This document shows, one piece after another, positions 18,551 to 27,724 of a DNA stretch of 64,000 bases. Each line of letters begins with the position of its first letter. Position 1 is the first letter of the stretch. A program made the translations under genes and the position numbers. The notes beneath the pieces are model-generated. The model worked only from the letters and a program-made list of their open reading frames with translations, searched no databases and was not told the DNA's origin. Source of the DNA: Endozoicomonas numazuensis (lineage in GTDB: Bacteria; Pseudomonadota; Gammaproteobacteria; Pseudomonadales; Endozoicomonadaceae); NCBI RefSeq assembly GCF_000722635.1, contig NZ_JOKH01000010.1:42029-106028 (forward strand). Reading direction: 5' to 3'.

Positions 18551-19369
18551 AGCCCGACTAACCGTTGAATAATGTACACCAAAATGATTTGCGATGTCTG
18601 ACATAGTGTAGCCACCTGAATGATAGGCAGCAGTCATGGCATGCTTACGGTCTGAATAACTAGATTCATAAAAATCGAGACTTTTGCACACAGGGCGTGT
18701 TTGTTTGTGTGGAATTTCATTCAGGTCGAGCTGTAATTCTTCAATTATCAGTTTTTGTTCCGCAACGAAAGATTCATTACCAAGGAATATTTGATGGATC
18801 AGATTTTGCCAAACATCAATGCCAGAATCGGCTGCAACAAAGCGAATAAAGTGCTCACAGGCTTGCTTCCGGTTTGGAGAAAACAGTAACAGAGTCTGGT
18901 CAACCGCCAGCCACGAAGGTGCTTCCATCTGCCCAAGAGTATACAGGTAGCTGCTCCATAGCCAGGCTTCAGGATTATCCACCATGCCTGCCCTGACCGG
19001 GTTAAGAACAATGTAGCGGTTCAATTCCAACAGATAGGAAGACTTATCCACCAGTATACCCTTGTAACGCCCCTGAAAAAGGTGACCAACCCGCCCGTAG
19101 CGACGGTTAAACCGTAAGGTATAAACGCCATTTAGTTGTCGCATACCAGCTGACAGGTTTGCATCAGGTGTCTCAACCAGAAAGTGATAATGATTGGTCA
19201 TCAAACACCAGGAATGAATCACCCAATTAAAGCGAAAGCATACCTCATCAAGTACTTCAAGAAACAGTTCAAAGTCCTTTTTTTCCAGAAAAATGGGTTT
19301 CCGCTCATTACCTCTGGAAGTGACGTGATATAAAGCACCGGCGTACTCTAATCGTAGAGGGCGACTCAT
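18530..19369 (-). CDS. REP-associated tyrosine transposase (RAYT, IS200-like Y1)
   Basis: A 279-aa Y1/HUH single-strand transposase. It begins MSRPLRLEYAGALYHVTSRG, carries the HUH motif as NHYHFLVET, the RYGRVGHLFQGRYKG and LNRYIVLNPVRAGMV stretches of the family, and a C-terminal helix-turn-helix (YTMSDIANHFGVHYSTVSRA). RAYTs are thought to mobilise REP sequences. The gene is intact and flanked by inverted R7/R8 repeats, making it the probable source of all R repeats in the window. A 57-codon relic of the same gene lies at 11727. Confidence 0.93.
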   Translation of the reverse strand: MSRPLRLEYAGALYHVTSRGNERKPIFLEKKDFELFLEVLDEVCFRFNWVIHSWCLMTNHYHFLVETPDANLSAGMRQLNGVYTLRFNRRYGRVGHLFQGRYKGILVDKSSYLLELNRYIVLNPVRAGMVDNPEAWLWSSYLYTLGQMEAPSWLAVDQTLLLFSPNRKQACEHFIRFVAADSGIDVWQNLIHQIFLGNESFVAEQKLIIEELQLDLNEIPHKQTRPVCKSLDFYESSYSDRKHAMTAAYHSGGYTMSDIANHFGVHYSTVSRACTQCKN

Positions 19370-19417
19370 AATAGAGACTCTTTTAGTAGAATGAGTTACT
19401 AAAAGTAGTGGGTTTTA

Positions 19418-19472
19418 TGCACGATGCAAGAACTGACCCCGAAGTTCTGCGCTGACCCCGAAGTTCTGCGCG
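19418..19472 (+). repeat. REP-like repeat R8 with 19-bp re-iteration
   Basis: TGCACGATGCAAGAACTGA, then a perfect 19-bp tandem duplication (CTGACCCCGAAGTTCTGCG at 19433-19451 and 19452-19470). It lies 49 bp upstream of the RAYT start codon. Confidence 0.88.
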
Positions 19473-19614
19473 AACATTTAAAAAAAGTAAATCTGAGGCT
19501 GACGTTGATAATGCTTCTGACAGTATTATCTCATGACTAAGGCTTATTCGTAGGTTCTCTAGTGTTAGCAACTATACTCGAAAGTAATTAATACAACATA
19601 TGGTAATTGATAAC

Positions 19615-21276
19615 TTATCTATGTTTAGACTTTTCGATAATTCGTAGTATTGCATCAGTCGTTACAAAATGAGTTAGCTTCCTTACGCTATGGGTTAAAG
19701 ATTTATTAGTATCATTAATTTCAGCTTCGATCAGCTTGAAATCATTTGAGTTGAACAACCCACTACTTCTAGCTCTGAAAGAGCTTTTATATAAATGTGC
19801 CATTTCCGCTTTTACATTTTCAGTTGCAGAATCAAAGTCTAAAATGGTTGAAAATTGAGATTCTTTTGTATCGGTAACTCTGTCATGTGGGTGACCATAA
19901 ATTTTGAATACATTTGGATTTATTTTTTTTGCTGAAGAAAAGATAGCTTTATGAATCAAGTCAGGAGTAAACTGTTTTCCTTCATGCTCGAAAGGAGTTT
20001 CTGATGCCCATTTACCTAGCGCAGAATAAATATCAACAAAAATCTTTTGTGGTGGAAAGCCATTTCGTCTGTTATGAATATCAAGGAGAAAAAAGCTTTT
20101 GGACATTAAAGGTGTAACTAAATAAGAGTGACCAATTGTTTTAAAGCTTGACCTTCCATAGTGAAATCTAGAACGCAAGGCGCAATAGTAAGCGGCCATA
20201 GCCGCCTCTCCTCCTGAGTCAACCCCTAATATTCTCAATGTTTCTAAAAAGTCCTCCTTTACAGCCTCTTTATGTGGTCTATCTTCCATATTAAAAAGAA
20301 TGCTTTTTGCTAATTTTTCGGGTGTACCCATTATTGCAGCATCCCAACCTGTTGGTTGATAACCTGTCAACCTAAAGTGAAAGTTTTTAAATAGTTCTGA
20401 GCCGCTATAGTGGTTTATTGGCAAGTAAGATCCACCGCTACCTGAGAAGTAAGTTCTCAGGTAGTCAGAGCTTGATAAATATTGTTCTTTTTGTGGATAT
20501 ATATAGGTATTGATTGGTAGTTTGAATATTTCACACAATGCTGTAGCTGAGCGGAAATCACCTTTCTGGTGTTCAATGCTTTTTATGAACTTGAGACTAG
20601 AAGGTATATTAGATGATTCCATCATTCCTAAAACAATGCGACTATCGTAACCGCCAGATAAATCAAGTACGAGAGGAACTGAAAAGTTTGAAATTGCAGA
20701 GATAAGGCCTGCTCCTTGCTGTATGAAGTTCAGAATTTCGTCTTCATATGAGAAGTCCTCTGGAATACAATACTTTGAGAAAAAATCTTCCTTTACATAC
20801 TCTATTTCACCTGTGTACCTATCCACTCGAATCTCCCAAGTTAAAGGAAGTAGTCTAATGTTGTGAATTGGTGTTTTATGAGATATTAACTGCTCTCCAA
20901 GTTGACGGCCATTTTTTATATGGAAGCTGACAATAGCCGGCTCATATAATTCTATTGTATAAAGTTCGGCTACTTTATCCGCTAACTGGAAAAATGAATT
21001 TGAAATAAGCCAGTCATGACCATTGTCATAAACGTATATAAGTTCTTGACCAGTAATATCTGTTTTTATCGTAAGATGCTTTTCATTTTCAATAAAAAAT
21101 CCAGCAAATCGCCCATTCTCAGGTTTTAGAGCCTTGTTATTATCTGCATAAAATTTATGTAATCCATCTGTCCCAAATACGACTGAATCTTCAAAAATAG
21201 CATAGCCGTATAACTTTGAATTTTGAAGATTATTGATATCTGACTTTGATAATATAAAAGTGTTACTTAAAGACAT
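19615..21276 (-). CDS. Asparagine-synthase-like protein
   Basis: A 553-aa protein with an ATP-pyrophosphatase domain of the Asn_synthase type: VPLVLDLSGGYDSRIVLG (PP-loop SGGYDS near residue ~202), and RFHYGRSSFKTIGHSYL and TPLMSKSFFLLDI further on. The N-terminal ~170 residues resemble a GATase-II-like fold (GRFAGFFIENEKHLTI) but the protein does not start with the catalytic Cys2, so glutaminase activity is unlikely. An adenylating amide- or amine-forming step on a capsule sugar or peptide is inferred; the substrate is unknown. It is AT-rich compared with the kps genes, suggesting separate acquisition. Confidence 0.75.
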   Translation of the reverse strand: MSLSNTFILSKSDINNLQNSKLYGYAIFEDSVVFGTDGLHKFYADNNKALKPENGRFAGFFIENEKHLTIKTDITGQELIYVYDNGHDWLISNSFFQLADKVAELYTIELYEPAIVSFHIKNGRQLGEQLISHKTPIHNIRLLPLTWEIRVDRYTGEIEYVKEDFFSKYCIPEDFSYEDEILNFIQQGAGLISAISNFSVPLVLDLSGGYDSRIVLGMMESSNIPSSLKFIKSIEHQKGDFRSATALCEIFKLPINTYIYPQKEQYLSSSDYLRTYFSGSGGSYLPINHYSGSELFKNFHFRLTGYQPTGWDAAIMGTPEKLAKSILFNMEDRPHKEAVKEDFLETLRILGVDSGGEAAMAAYYCALRSRFHYGRSSFKTIGHSYLVTPLMSKSFFLLDIHNRRNGFPPQKIFVDIYSALGKWASETPFEHEGKQFTPDLIHKAIFSSAKKINPNVFKIYGHPHDRVTDTKESQFSTILDFDSATENVKAEMAHLYKSSFRARSSGLFNSNDFKLIEAEINDTNKSLTHSVRKLTHFVTTDAILRIIEKSKHR

Positions 21277-21533
21277 AGCTTACTCACGTAGACATATAAA
21301 AACTACACTAGTTTTGTTGCAACAAAAAAAACCATCATAAAAGTATGCTCTAAAGCCGAATATTATCAATTTAAATAAGATAAGAATATGATTAAAGTTT
21401 ATTTTTATTTGTGAATTAATCAAAAAGTAGATATGTATCCAATTAGAAATTTTATGAATCTTGTCTTAGTAGAGTTGGTTTTATTTTTTTACAGGTTTTT
21501 GGTTATAAAAAATATTTTAAAAATTCTGAAGAC

Positions 21534-24155
21534 TCAAGCTAATGAGTCTAAATAATCAATTATTCCTTTAGCTCTTAAATGAGAACGATTGGTGCTGCAT
21601 TCTGATGTGTTCTTATTTCCTGATGCCAACCTGTAAACTGAACTAGAAAAGCTAAAAGAACCAGCATCTTCACGCTTGCATAACTCACTTTTTAACCATG
21701 GATATATTTTATCCCAATTATCCCAAACTCCTGGGACTTCAAGCCTCTTCAAAAGTTCAACTTTTGGTTGAAAACCGTATATCCTGTTTTCATCGAAACT
21801 TTCTTTTGAGTCATAGCGAAATGCAATTTGTGGTTCTTCATCTGCATTATCAGGATAACTATCAATGATTTTTGAAGAATTATTATCAAGAAGCCTTTGC
21901 ATAGGAGTAATAATGTATTTGCAATCATCCCTAGAAATCGTACTTTTTATTTCATCCATTATTTGTTTATTTACAAAGCAGTTCCCATCCCAAGGTAAAA
22001 TCCATTGGTACCTTTTCTTTCCATGGTTTAGTGCAAAGTTTCTTGCTCCATTATTATGAATGGAGTATTTGTTTTTAGATTCTCTTCGTGATATCTCGTA
22101 GCAAAGTTTTTTCCAGTCAGTATTTAATTCAAACCAAGAAGGTGCAGATGACTCATCAAAAGTAATGCTGGAGTATACATTTAATTCAAAATCGATGACG
22201 ATATATTTAGCCTGATAAATTTCTAGTAACTCTCTGTATTTAGCTAGTTTTTTCTCGTCTGAAATTCTATTTAAGATGAATATCTTCTCGACATCGTTGA
22301 AATCGGGTTCATTCTGAAGAATGAATTTTAAATTTTCGAATGTTTGTTCATCACTATGTAAACCACCGATGTCATTTCCGATAATTCTATATAAACCAAT
22401 GGGTTTAAATAAAACACTCCTGAATGTACTCTCGCTATATGGCTTTATAAATGGGCTTAGCCTTATTTCTTTAAGAAATTCATCTCTCTTTGTACTATTG
22501 ATTCTCTTTAGATTTTTCTGTGTTCGTTGATGGTAACCTTTAACTTTATTTTCTTTGTTTATGAAGAATGATACAAATTTGTAGTGTTTTAAAGGTAGGA
22601 TTAAATCTGGATAAGAAAATATTTTGTCAGCATTTATGAAGTTATCTCCGTAAGCTAGTGTATGAAATCCCTGATTCATAGAAATTGACTTATTATATTT
22701 AAATATAGGTATTTTTCTTAAAGAATCGAATGTCGAAAAAAAACGCCACCTACTATCAAGTCTATAGGAGTATTCACTATACTGACCAAAACCCCATTTT
22801 ATTGAGTGGTGATCAAAGTAAGAGTCATCTTTTCCGAATGGCCTAATGTAAATGTTACAAAATAAATCTCTGAAATTGGTACCGTCAAATGTTATTGAAT
22901 CGAATTTTTCATTTGGCAGCATGTCCAGAAGAATGCTTGGTGAATATTTTATGTTTTTTTTATGTAATACCTCTATATAATTATTTAAGTTAGAGTATTT
23001 GTTTCCGAGATCTAAAAACTCATCTGAATCGATGGTTAGCACCCAACTTTCTACAGTTTGGAATGCTATCATAAGAAGTTTTAACCAGTATACTTTACAG
23101 TTTTTAAAGTCACCTACAGTTGGTTTAAGAATAAAAACATCTTCATCAGTTATGTTATTTTCTAGACCATCTTTAGAGTGATCATCCACTATGATGAATC
23201 TTTCAACACCCAAAGATCTATAGTGTGTTAACCACTCATTTAAAAATACCTTATCATTTTTAATTACAGAAAATACAGTTAATTTGGATGATATATTAAT
23301 GTTTTTAGAGGTATAAAAAGTATTTTTTATAACGCTAGTAATATTAGACTCATTTAGCATTGTCAATGAATTAAACATTTTCTTACGATGAAATTCTTGT
23401 GACTCACTTTCGTCAATACATTTTAAGAAAGTATAAGATTCATTAAAGTTTTGATAGTAAGTTAATAAATTATCTTTCTGAACATAACCTGATCCTCTTG
23501 GATTTAGAGGGTTTTCACTAGAAATCTTCTCAAGTTGAATGTGTGTGTTTTTATTTTCTCTAAATTCACAGGCTTTTTTGAATGCTGAGCTTTTTTTTCT
23601 AATATCTACACCATCATAGCTAGCATAAACTAAATCATTTTCTCCATAAAGAGCACGTGCAATAAGTCCATTCTCATCATATTGTCTTGGATAAATTTGA
23701 TCTAAATAGCCATATTTTTTATATAGTTCTACTGGTAAAGTAACTTGGCCGCTTGTCCCATCCCCCCAAGTTCCTGAAAAGCCATGGAAAAGAACTTTTT
23801 CATTGTTGTCAATTAAACTAATAAGTAGCTGGACATATTCATCTGATAGAAAGTTATCTCCATCTAAACTGGAGTAATAATCTTCATCAATGCAATCTTT
23901 AAACGAGTTTTTTGCCCACGAAAAATGCCAATAAAGTAATGGTGATATTTTTCTAACTTTTAGTATGCCTAGTTTGATTTCAGATTTATAGTTATCAATA
24001 ACCCAGTCAGACAAGAAGCTTGAACTATCAAATATATTTGCATATAGAGTCGCACGACTGTCATATTTAGATAATACATTTAGATTGTGTGACAACGTCA
24101 TTTTTAGATCGTCATCTCTATTCATAAATGGTGCGCAAAATGCTATCGTTTTCAT
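21534..24155 (-). CDS. Three-domain glycosyltransferase-like protein (GT92-type core)
   Basis: An 873-aa AT-rich gene. The N-terminal domain (1 to about 280) resembles a GT-A fold (IAFCAPFMNRDDDLKMTL, YYSSLDGDNFLS with a DGD motif). The central domain (~293-560) is GT92/Glyco_tranf_2_4-like: VFSVIKNDKVFLNEWLTHYR, GVERFIIVDDHSKDG and VLTIDSDEFLDL. The C-terminal domain (~600-873) begins LYRIIGNDIGGLHSDEQTF and has KIFILNRISDEKKL and QWILPWDGNCFVNK, another probable GT-A domain. A three-active-site polymerase-like role is possible but inferred. The domain order is unlike typical single-linkage enzymes. Confidence 0.7.
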   Translation of the reverse strand: MKTIAFCAPFMNRDDDLKMTLSHNLNVLSKYDSRATLYANIFDSSSFLSDWVIDNYKSEIKLGILKVRKISPLLYWHFSWAKNSFKDCIDEDYYSSLDGDNFLSDEYVQLLISLIDNNEKVLFHGFSGTWGDGTSGQVTLPVELYKKYGYLDQIYPRQYDENGLIARALYGENDLVYASYDGVDIRKKSSAFKKACEFRENKNTHIQLEKISSENPLNPRGSGYVQKDNLLTYYQNFNESYTFLKCIDESESQEFHRKKMFNSLTMLNESNITSVIKNTFYTSKNINISSKLTVFSVIKNDKVFLNEWLTHYRSLGVERFIIVDDHSKDGLENNITDEDVFILKPTVGDFKNCKVYWLKLLMIAFQTVESWVLTIDSDEFLDLGNKYSNLNNYIEVLHKKNIKYSPSILLDMLPNEKFDSITFDGTNFRDLFCNIYIRPFGKDDSYFDHHSIKWGFGQYSEYSYRLDSRWRFFSTFDSLRKIPIFKYNKSISMNQGFHTLAYGDNFINADKIFSYPDLILPLKHYKFVSFFINKENKVKGYHQRTQKNLKRINSTKRDEFLKEIRLSPFIKPYSESTFRSVLFKPIGLYRIIGNDIGGLHSDEQTFENLKFILQNEPDFNDVEKIFILNRISDEKKLAKYRELLEIYQAKYIVIDFELNVYSSITFDESSAPSWFELNTDWKKLCYEISRRESKNKYSIHNNGARNFALNHGKKRYQWILPWDGNCFVNKQIMDEIKSTISRDDCKYIITPMQRLLDNNSSKIIDSYPDNADEEPQIAFRYDSKESFDENRIYGFQPKVELLKRLEVPGVWDNWDKIYPWLKSELCKREDAGSFSFSSSVYRLASGNKNTSECSTNRSHLRAKGIIDYLDSLA

Positions 24156-24205
24156 TGAGGAATAATATTATAAAAGTTTATGTGAGATTTTAATTTGGTA
24201 CTTTT

Positions 24206-24466
24206 TTAGTTTTTTCTGTGAGCTATTCTACCAAGGATCTTTCCGTATTTTTCATAATGCTCATAGGGTGATAAACTGGATTTTTTAACGTCTGGATATT
24301 TTTCTAAATAAAATTCTTCATCAAATGTATTTATGTTATTTTCCAGAAACTTAATTTTCTTTTCGTTTTTTTCTAAATCATATCTTTTTATTATGTTTTG
24401 ACAATACTCTAATTCTTCTAAAGTATGTTTGAGTTTCTTTTTTAGGAAATCAATATCATTTTGCAT
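24206..24466 (-). CDS. Small coiled-coil protein with YPDV motif
   Basis: An 86-aa protein: residues 1-50 are charged and helical (FLKKKLKHTLEELEYCQNII), residues ~50-86 carry FYLEKYPDVKKSSLSPYEHY-x-KYGKILGR, the same motif found in the 613- and 924-aa proteins of this locus. It could be a free adaptor version of that domain. It lies between the 613-aa and 873-aa genes on the same strand. Confidence 0.6.
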   Translation of the reverse strand: MQNDIDFLKKKLKHTLEELEYCQNIIKRYDLEKNEKKIKFLENNINTFDEEFYLEKYPDVKKSSLSPYEHYEKYGKILGRIAHRKN

Positions 24467-24512
24467 AAAAAATCCAAATAATAATGTTGCTCATTTTGTG
24501 GGTAGAAATTTT

Positions 24513-26354
24513 TTAATTTTTTGCATTTGAAATTGATCGTCCTTCTGATTTTCCAAACTTTATATAGTGAATGAGTGGGTTTATGCCTGACTCTTTAACA
24601 TCAGGGTAGTCTTCAATATAATTTTTTGTGTTAAATCTGAAAGATGGACTGTATCCTTTGCCTGCACCTACAAGTATAAAATGCATAAGAGCTTCTTTCT
24701 CTGACCTTCCTACTTCAGGATACTCACTTAGATACCATTTAGCACTAAAATACTCTGACTCCTTTAAGAACTCATAATCTTTTTTTTGTTTCTTGGAAAG
24801 TCGCGAAATGGGCTTTAGTCTATTGAAACTGAATGACACTGATTGTTTATTATTAAGCTTAATCGATGCATCTTCTGATTTTAGGGGGGTAGAAATTTGG
24901 CTCTTTTCTTCCAGTATTTTGGTGAGTGTTGCCAGCTCATCAAATCGCTCATTTAATGATCTTTCGAGCTTTTGGTTTTCTTTCTTCAGGTCTTCAATGA
25001 TCCTGGCTGCGGCAGCCTGATCTTCTTCAAGAAGTTTATTGTTTTCTTGAAGCTTGGTAATAACCAGATCTTTTTCGCCGTCAATCTTTGTAGAATCTTC
25101 AGGCTTTTTATTTTTGTTTGTCTTCAGTTGTTCAATGGCTTTGTGAGCCTGGCTTAATTCAGCTTTTGTTTCTTGATATGTACTCTCAAGAGAAGCTTTA
25201 TCCTGCTTTGCACTTTGAAGTGTTTGTGACAGGTCGGCTTTTAATTTTTGCTGGTCTTTTTCAAGCGCAATTTTATCTTGATCTGACTGGTGAAGTAGCT
25301 TTGTCAGTTCTGCCAGTTCGTCAAATCGTGTGCTAACCGAATCTTCAAGAGCTTTCTTTTCTGCTCTGTTTTTTGAGTCTTGTTGCTTTAACTGTTCGAT
25401 ATTACTGCTTAATGTCTCAATTTTTTGCTGACTTCTGTGAGCTTCATTTTTTACGGATGAGAGTTGCTGCTCAAAAGATGTCTTCTCGTCAGCTAGGCTA
25501 CTCAGGTTCTCTTCAATATGAATTCTTTGTTTTTCAGCTTCTTTTAGTTGTGCGAGCAGTGCAGTTTTTTCACTATCAACAGATAGTAGTTTTTCCTGTT
25601 GTTGAATGATTTTATCATTCAATTGCTTTTGTCTCGCCTTACTGGTCTGACTAAGCCAACCTTCATAACAAGCACTGCCCAGCCTTCTGTAAACATCATG
25701 TAGGACACGGTTACTGGAATCGTTCGATCCTCGGTTACAGAGTGACTGTACTCGAGCTGTTTGCTCCTGACCAAAACAAACGAGCAGTAGCCCATTACCA
25801 TGAGTGAATTCAAAAGTAGGGTAGGTGTCTTTCAGTTTTCTACAAATCGGCTTGAGTTCTTTTTTCTGGCTGCCGTGAACCAGGACAACGGATTTTTGTG
25901 ACAGCTTTTTTTGCCACTTATCCATTAATGCCTTATCGAACAAAATAGAGTCATTGTATTTTAACAGCAAAAGATCAATGGAGCGGTCTTCATAGTCATT
26001 AATCAGTTGTTTACTGTTCTCTTCAGAGATCAGTGAGAACTCCTGATAATGCTCATGATTATAGTCATTGATTTTCTGCTGATGATTACAAGTGTTGCTC
26101 AGGGTTGCATGACAGAGTGTATCAAGATTCAGCTTGTCTACTGCCTGGCAAAAAGCGAAGTAAGAGCTTGCAGAAGACATCTCTGTTTCAAGTATGTTTG
26201 CCGGCTCAAGGGCTTCTGTCAGCCAAAAATAAAATGGGATGTGTTCCAGCCACTCGGACTCTTCCAGGTATCTGGGTCGCCAAAACATGGCCCTGGAAGA
26301 TAATGTAGGCAAAATGCTATTGCTGGTATCAATTATATTTTTTAACTCGGTCAT
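24513..26354 (-). CDS. Methyltransferase_24-like/coiled-coil protein with two YPDV motifs
   Basis: A 613-aa protein in three parts. Residues ~1-220 look like a class I SAM-methyltransferase relative (FWLTEALEPANILETEMSSA, SIDLLLLKYNDSILFDKALM, SVVLVHGSQKKELKP), probably degenerate since a clear GxGxG SAM loop is missing. Residues ~235-480 form a long coiled coil with repeated ENLSSLADEK-type heptads and a twice-used RFDELA-LTK module. Residues ~520-613 hold two tandem YPDV motifs (WYLSEYPEVGRSEKEALMHF and YIEDYPDVKESGINPLIHY, each ending GxxxG(Y/R)S). The design suggests a scaffold or chain-length ruler for surface-polymer assembly; this is inference. Confidence 0.65.
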   Translation of the reverse strand: MTELKNIIDTSNSILPTLSSRAMFWRPRYLEESEWLEHIPFYFWLTEALEPANILETEMSSASSYFAFCQAVDKLNLDTLCHATLSNTCNHQQKINDYNHEHYQEFSLISEENSKQLINDYEDRSIDLLLLKYNDSILFDKALMDKWQKKLSQKSVVLVHGSQKKELKPICRKLKDTYPTFEFTHGNGLLLVCFGQEQTARVQSLCNRGSNDSSNRVLHDVYRRLGSACYEGWLSQTSKARQKQLNDKIIQQQEKLLSVDSEKTALLAQLKEAEKQRIHIEENLSSLADEKTSFEQQLSSVKNEAHRSQQKIETLSSNIEQLKQQDSKNRAEKKALEDSVSTRFDELAELTKLLHQSDQDKIALEKDQQKLKADLSQTLQSAKQDKASLESTYQETKAELSQAHKAIEQLKTNKNKKPEDSTKIDGEKDLVITKLQENNKLLEEDQAAAARIIEDLKKENQKLERSLNERFDELATLTKILEEKSQISTPLKSEDASIKLNNKQSVSFSFNRLKPISRLSKKQKKDYEFLKESEYFSAKWYLSEYPEVGRSEKEALMHFILVGAGKGYSPSFRFNTKNYIEDYPDVKESGINPLIHYIKFGKSEGRSISNAKN

Positions 26355-26840
26355 AACTGGGTAACTTCAGAACTGTAAAAATTATTTGGAAAAGTAGTGT
26401 TCGCTAAAAAGCTCGTCTTTTTCTTAGACCATTGCAATTTATTACTATTGAAAGGCCTTTGTCTGTATTCACTATTTAAGTGCTGTTCAGCAATATTATG
26501 ATTTTTTTCAAATAGTTCTTTTGGTTCATCCCCAACTCCTTATGGGCAAATGGTTAATTGCTTGTGATGGCTATATGTGTTTGATTTAAGTGTTTAGTGA
26601 CATTTTATGCCGATCATAAGGACTTGAGCTCTGACAGAGGCAGCTCATGCACTTAGTATCTGTCTTGAAATAAATGCCTGATCAATATACGTACCTTGTT
26701 CAGCCTGAGCTTGTAGAAGGGTGATAGCTTTTCGACAGGCTCAGCCTCAACGGGGTCTGGTAAAATCAGGTGATTATTGCCGAACTATTACTTATCACGA
26801 GAGCATGAGTTATATACAGCTCAACTAACAAATTACGACT
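26355..26840. other. 486-bp gene-free spacer
   Basis: No reading frame with family similarity was found between the 613-aa gene and rfbD. The only structured element is the palindrome at 26698-26755. The rest is AT-rich and unrecognised; it probably marks the edge of the acquired assembly-gene block. Confidence 0.7.
26698..26755. repeat. REP palindrome (TTCGACAGGCTC type)
   Basis: Imperfect inverted repeat: GTTCAGCCTGAGCTTGTAGA on the left, TTCGACAGGCTCAGCCTCAA on the right, about 12 bp apart. This is a widespread bacterial intergenic palindrome type that can fold into a stable hairpin in either transcript. Confidence 0.8.
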
Positions 26841-27722
26841 TCAATCCACAAGCTCTAGTAGCATTGATTTAAGTGCACTACGCCAATGTATAGGAGAGAG
26901 TGCTACTTGAATTTGAGCTTCAGTTTTGTCCAGTACACTGTAGGATGGCCGCTTGGCAGGTGTAGGGTAGGCTGATGATGGAATCGGTTTTACGGGTATG
27001 CCTTTTTCCAAAAGCCCCAATTGTATAGCCTCATCTTGTATGGCTACAGCGAAGTCGTACCAACTTGCTACTCCTGCATCAGTCCAATGAAGGATAGGTG
27101 GTAGCTGGAAGTGAGTCGATTGGAGTCTGGATAAAGTTTGCCAGCAACAGGATGCAAGCGTTCTTGCTGAAGTCGGAGTACCTGTCTGGTCGGCAACAAC
27201 TCCCAGCTCTTCCTTTTCCTGCATCAGGCGCAGCATGGTTTTTACAAAGTTGTTGCCATGAGAAGAATAGACCCAGGCTGTTCGAATGACTACAGCCTTG
27301 TTCCTCAGTATTTCAATAACCTGTTGTTCGCCTTGCAGCTTGCTCTTTCCATAGACACTGACCGGGCTGGTTTTATCCGTAACTTTATACGGCGTTGACT
27401 GAGTGCCATCAAAGACAAAATCAGTAGATACCTGAATCATCGGGATATCATGCTTTGAACAAGCATTAGCCAGAAATGCTGGGCCATGAGCATTCACCGC
27501 AAAGGCCGCTTCTACCTCTGTTTCTGCTTTATCAACTGCAGTATAAGCCGCTGCATTGATCACAGCTTCTGGTTTATGCTCATCAAAGTAGGCATTGATA
27601 GAAGACTGAGAGGTAATATTCAGTTGATCTCGATCAGCGCACAACAGCTCTATGTTATCAGGCACTGTTCTTTGCAGTTCATAGCCTAATTGCCCATTAG
27701 CACCCGTAATTAAAACTCTCAT
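26841..27722 (-). CDS. rfbD: dTDP-4-dehydrorhamnose reductase
   Basis: The last step of dTDP-L-rhamnose synthesis (NADPH reduction of dTDP-4-keto-rhamnose). The 293-aa SDR protein has MRVLITGANGQLGYELQ (GxxGxxG), INAAAYTAVDKAE, STDFVFDG, SVYGKSKLQGE (catalytic Tyr-x3-Lys) and RTAWVYSSHG. It begins 2 bp after rfbC ends, so the pair is translationally linked. rfbA and rfbB are not in the window and must be encoded elsewhere if rhamnose is made. Confidence 0.95.
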   Translation of the reverse strand: MRVLITGANGQLGYELQRTVPDNIELLCADRDQLNITSQSSINAYFDEHKPEAVINAAAYTAVDKAETEVEAAFAVNAHGPAFLANACSKHDIPMIQVSTDFVFDGTQSTPYKVTDKTSPVSVYGKSKLQGEQQVIEILRNKAVVIRTAWVYSSHGNNFVKTMLRLMQEKEELGVVADQTGTPTSARTLASCCWQTLSRLQSTHFQLPPILHWTDAGVASWYDFAVAIQDEAIQLGLLEKGIPVKPIPSSAYPTPAKRPSYSVLDKTEAQIQVALSPIHWRSALKSMLLELVD

Positions 27723-27724
27723 CT

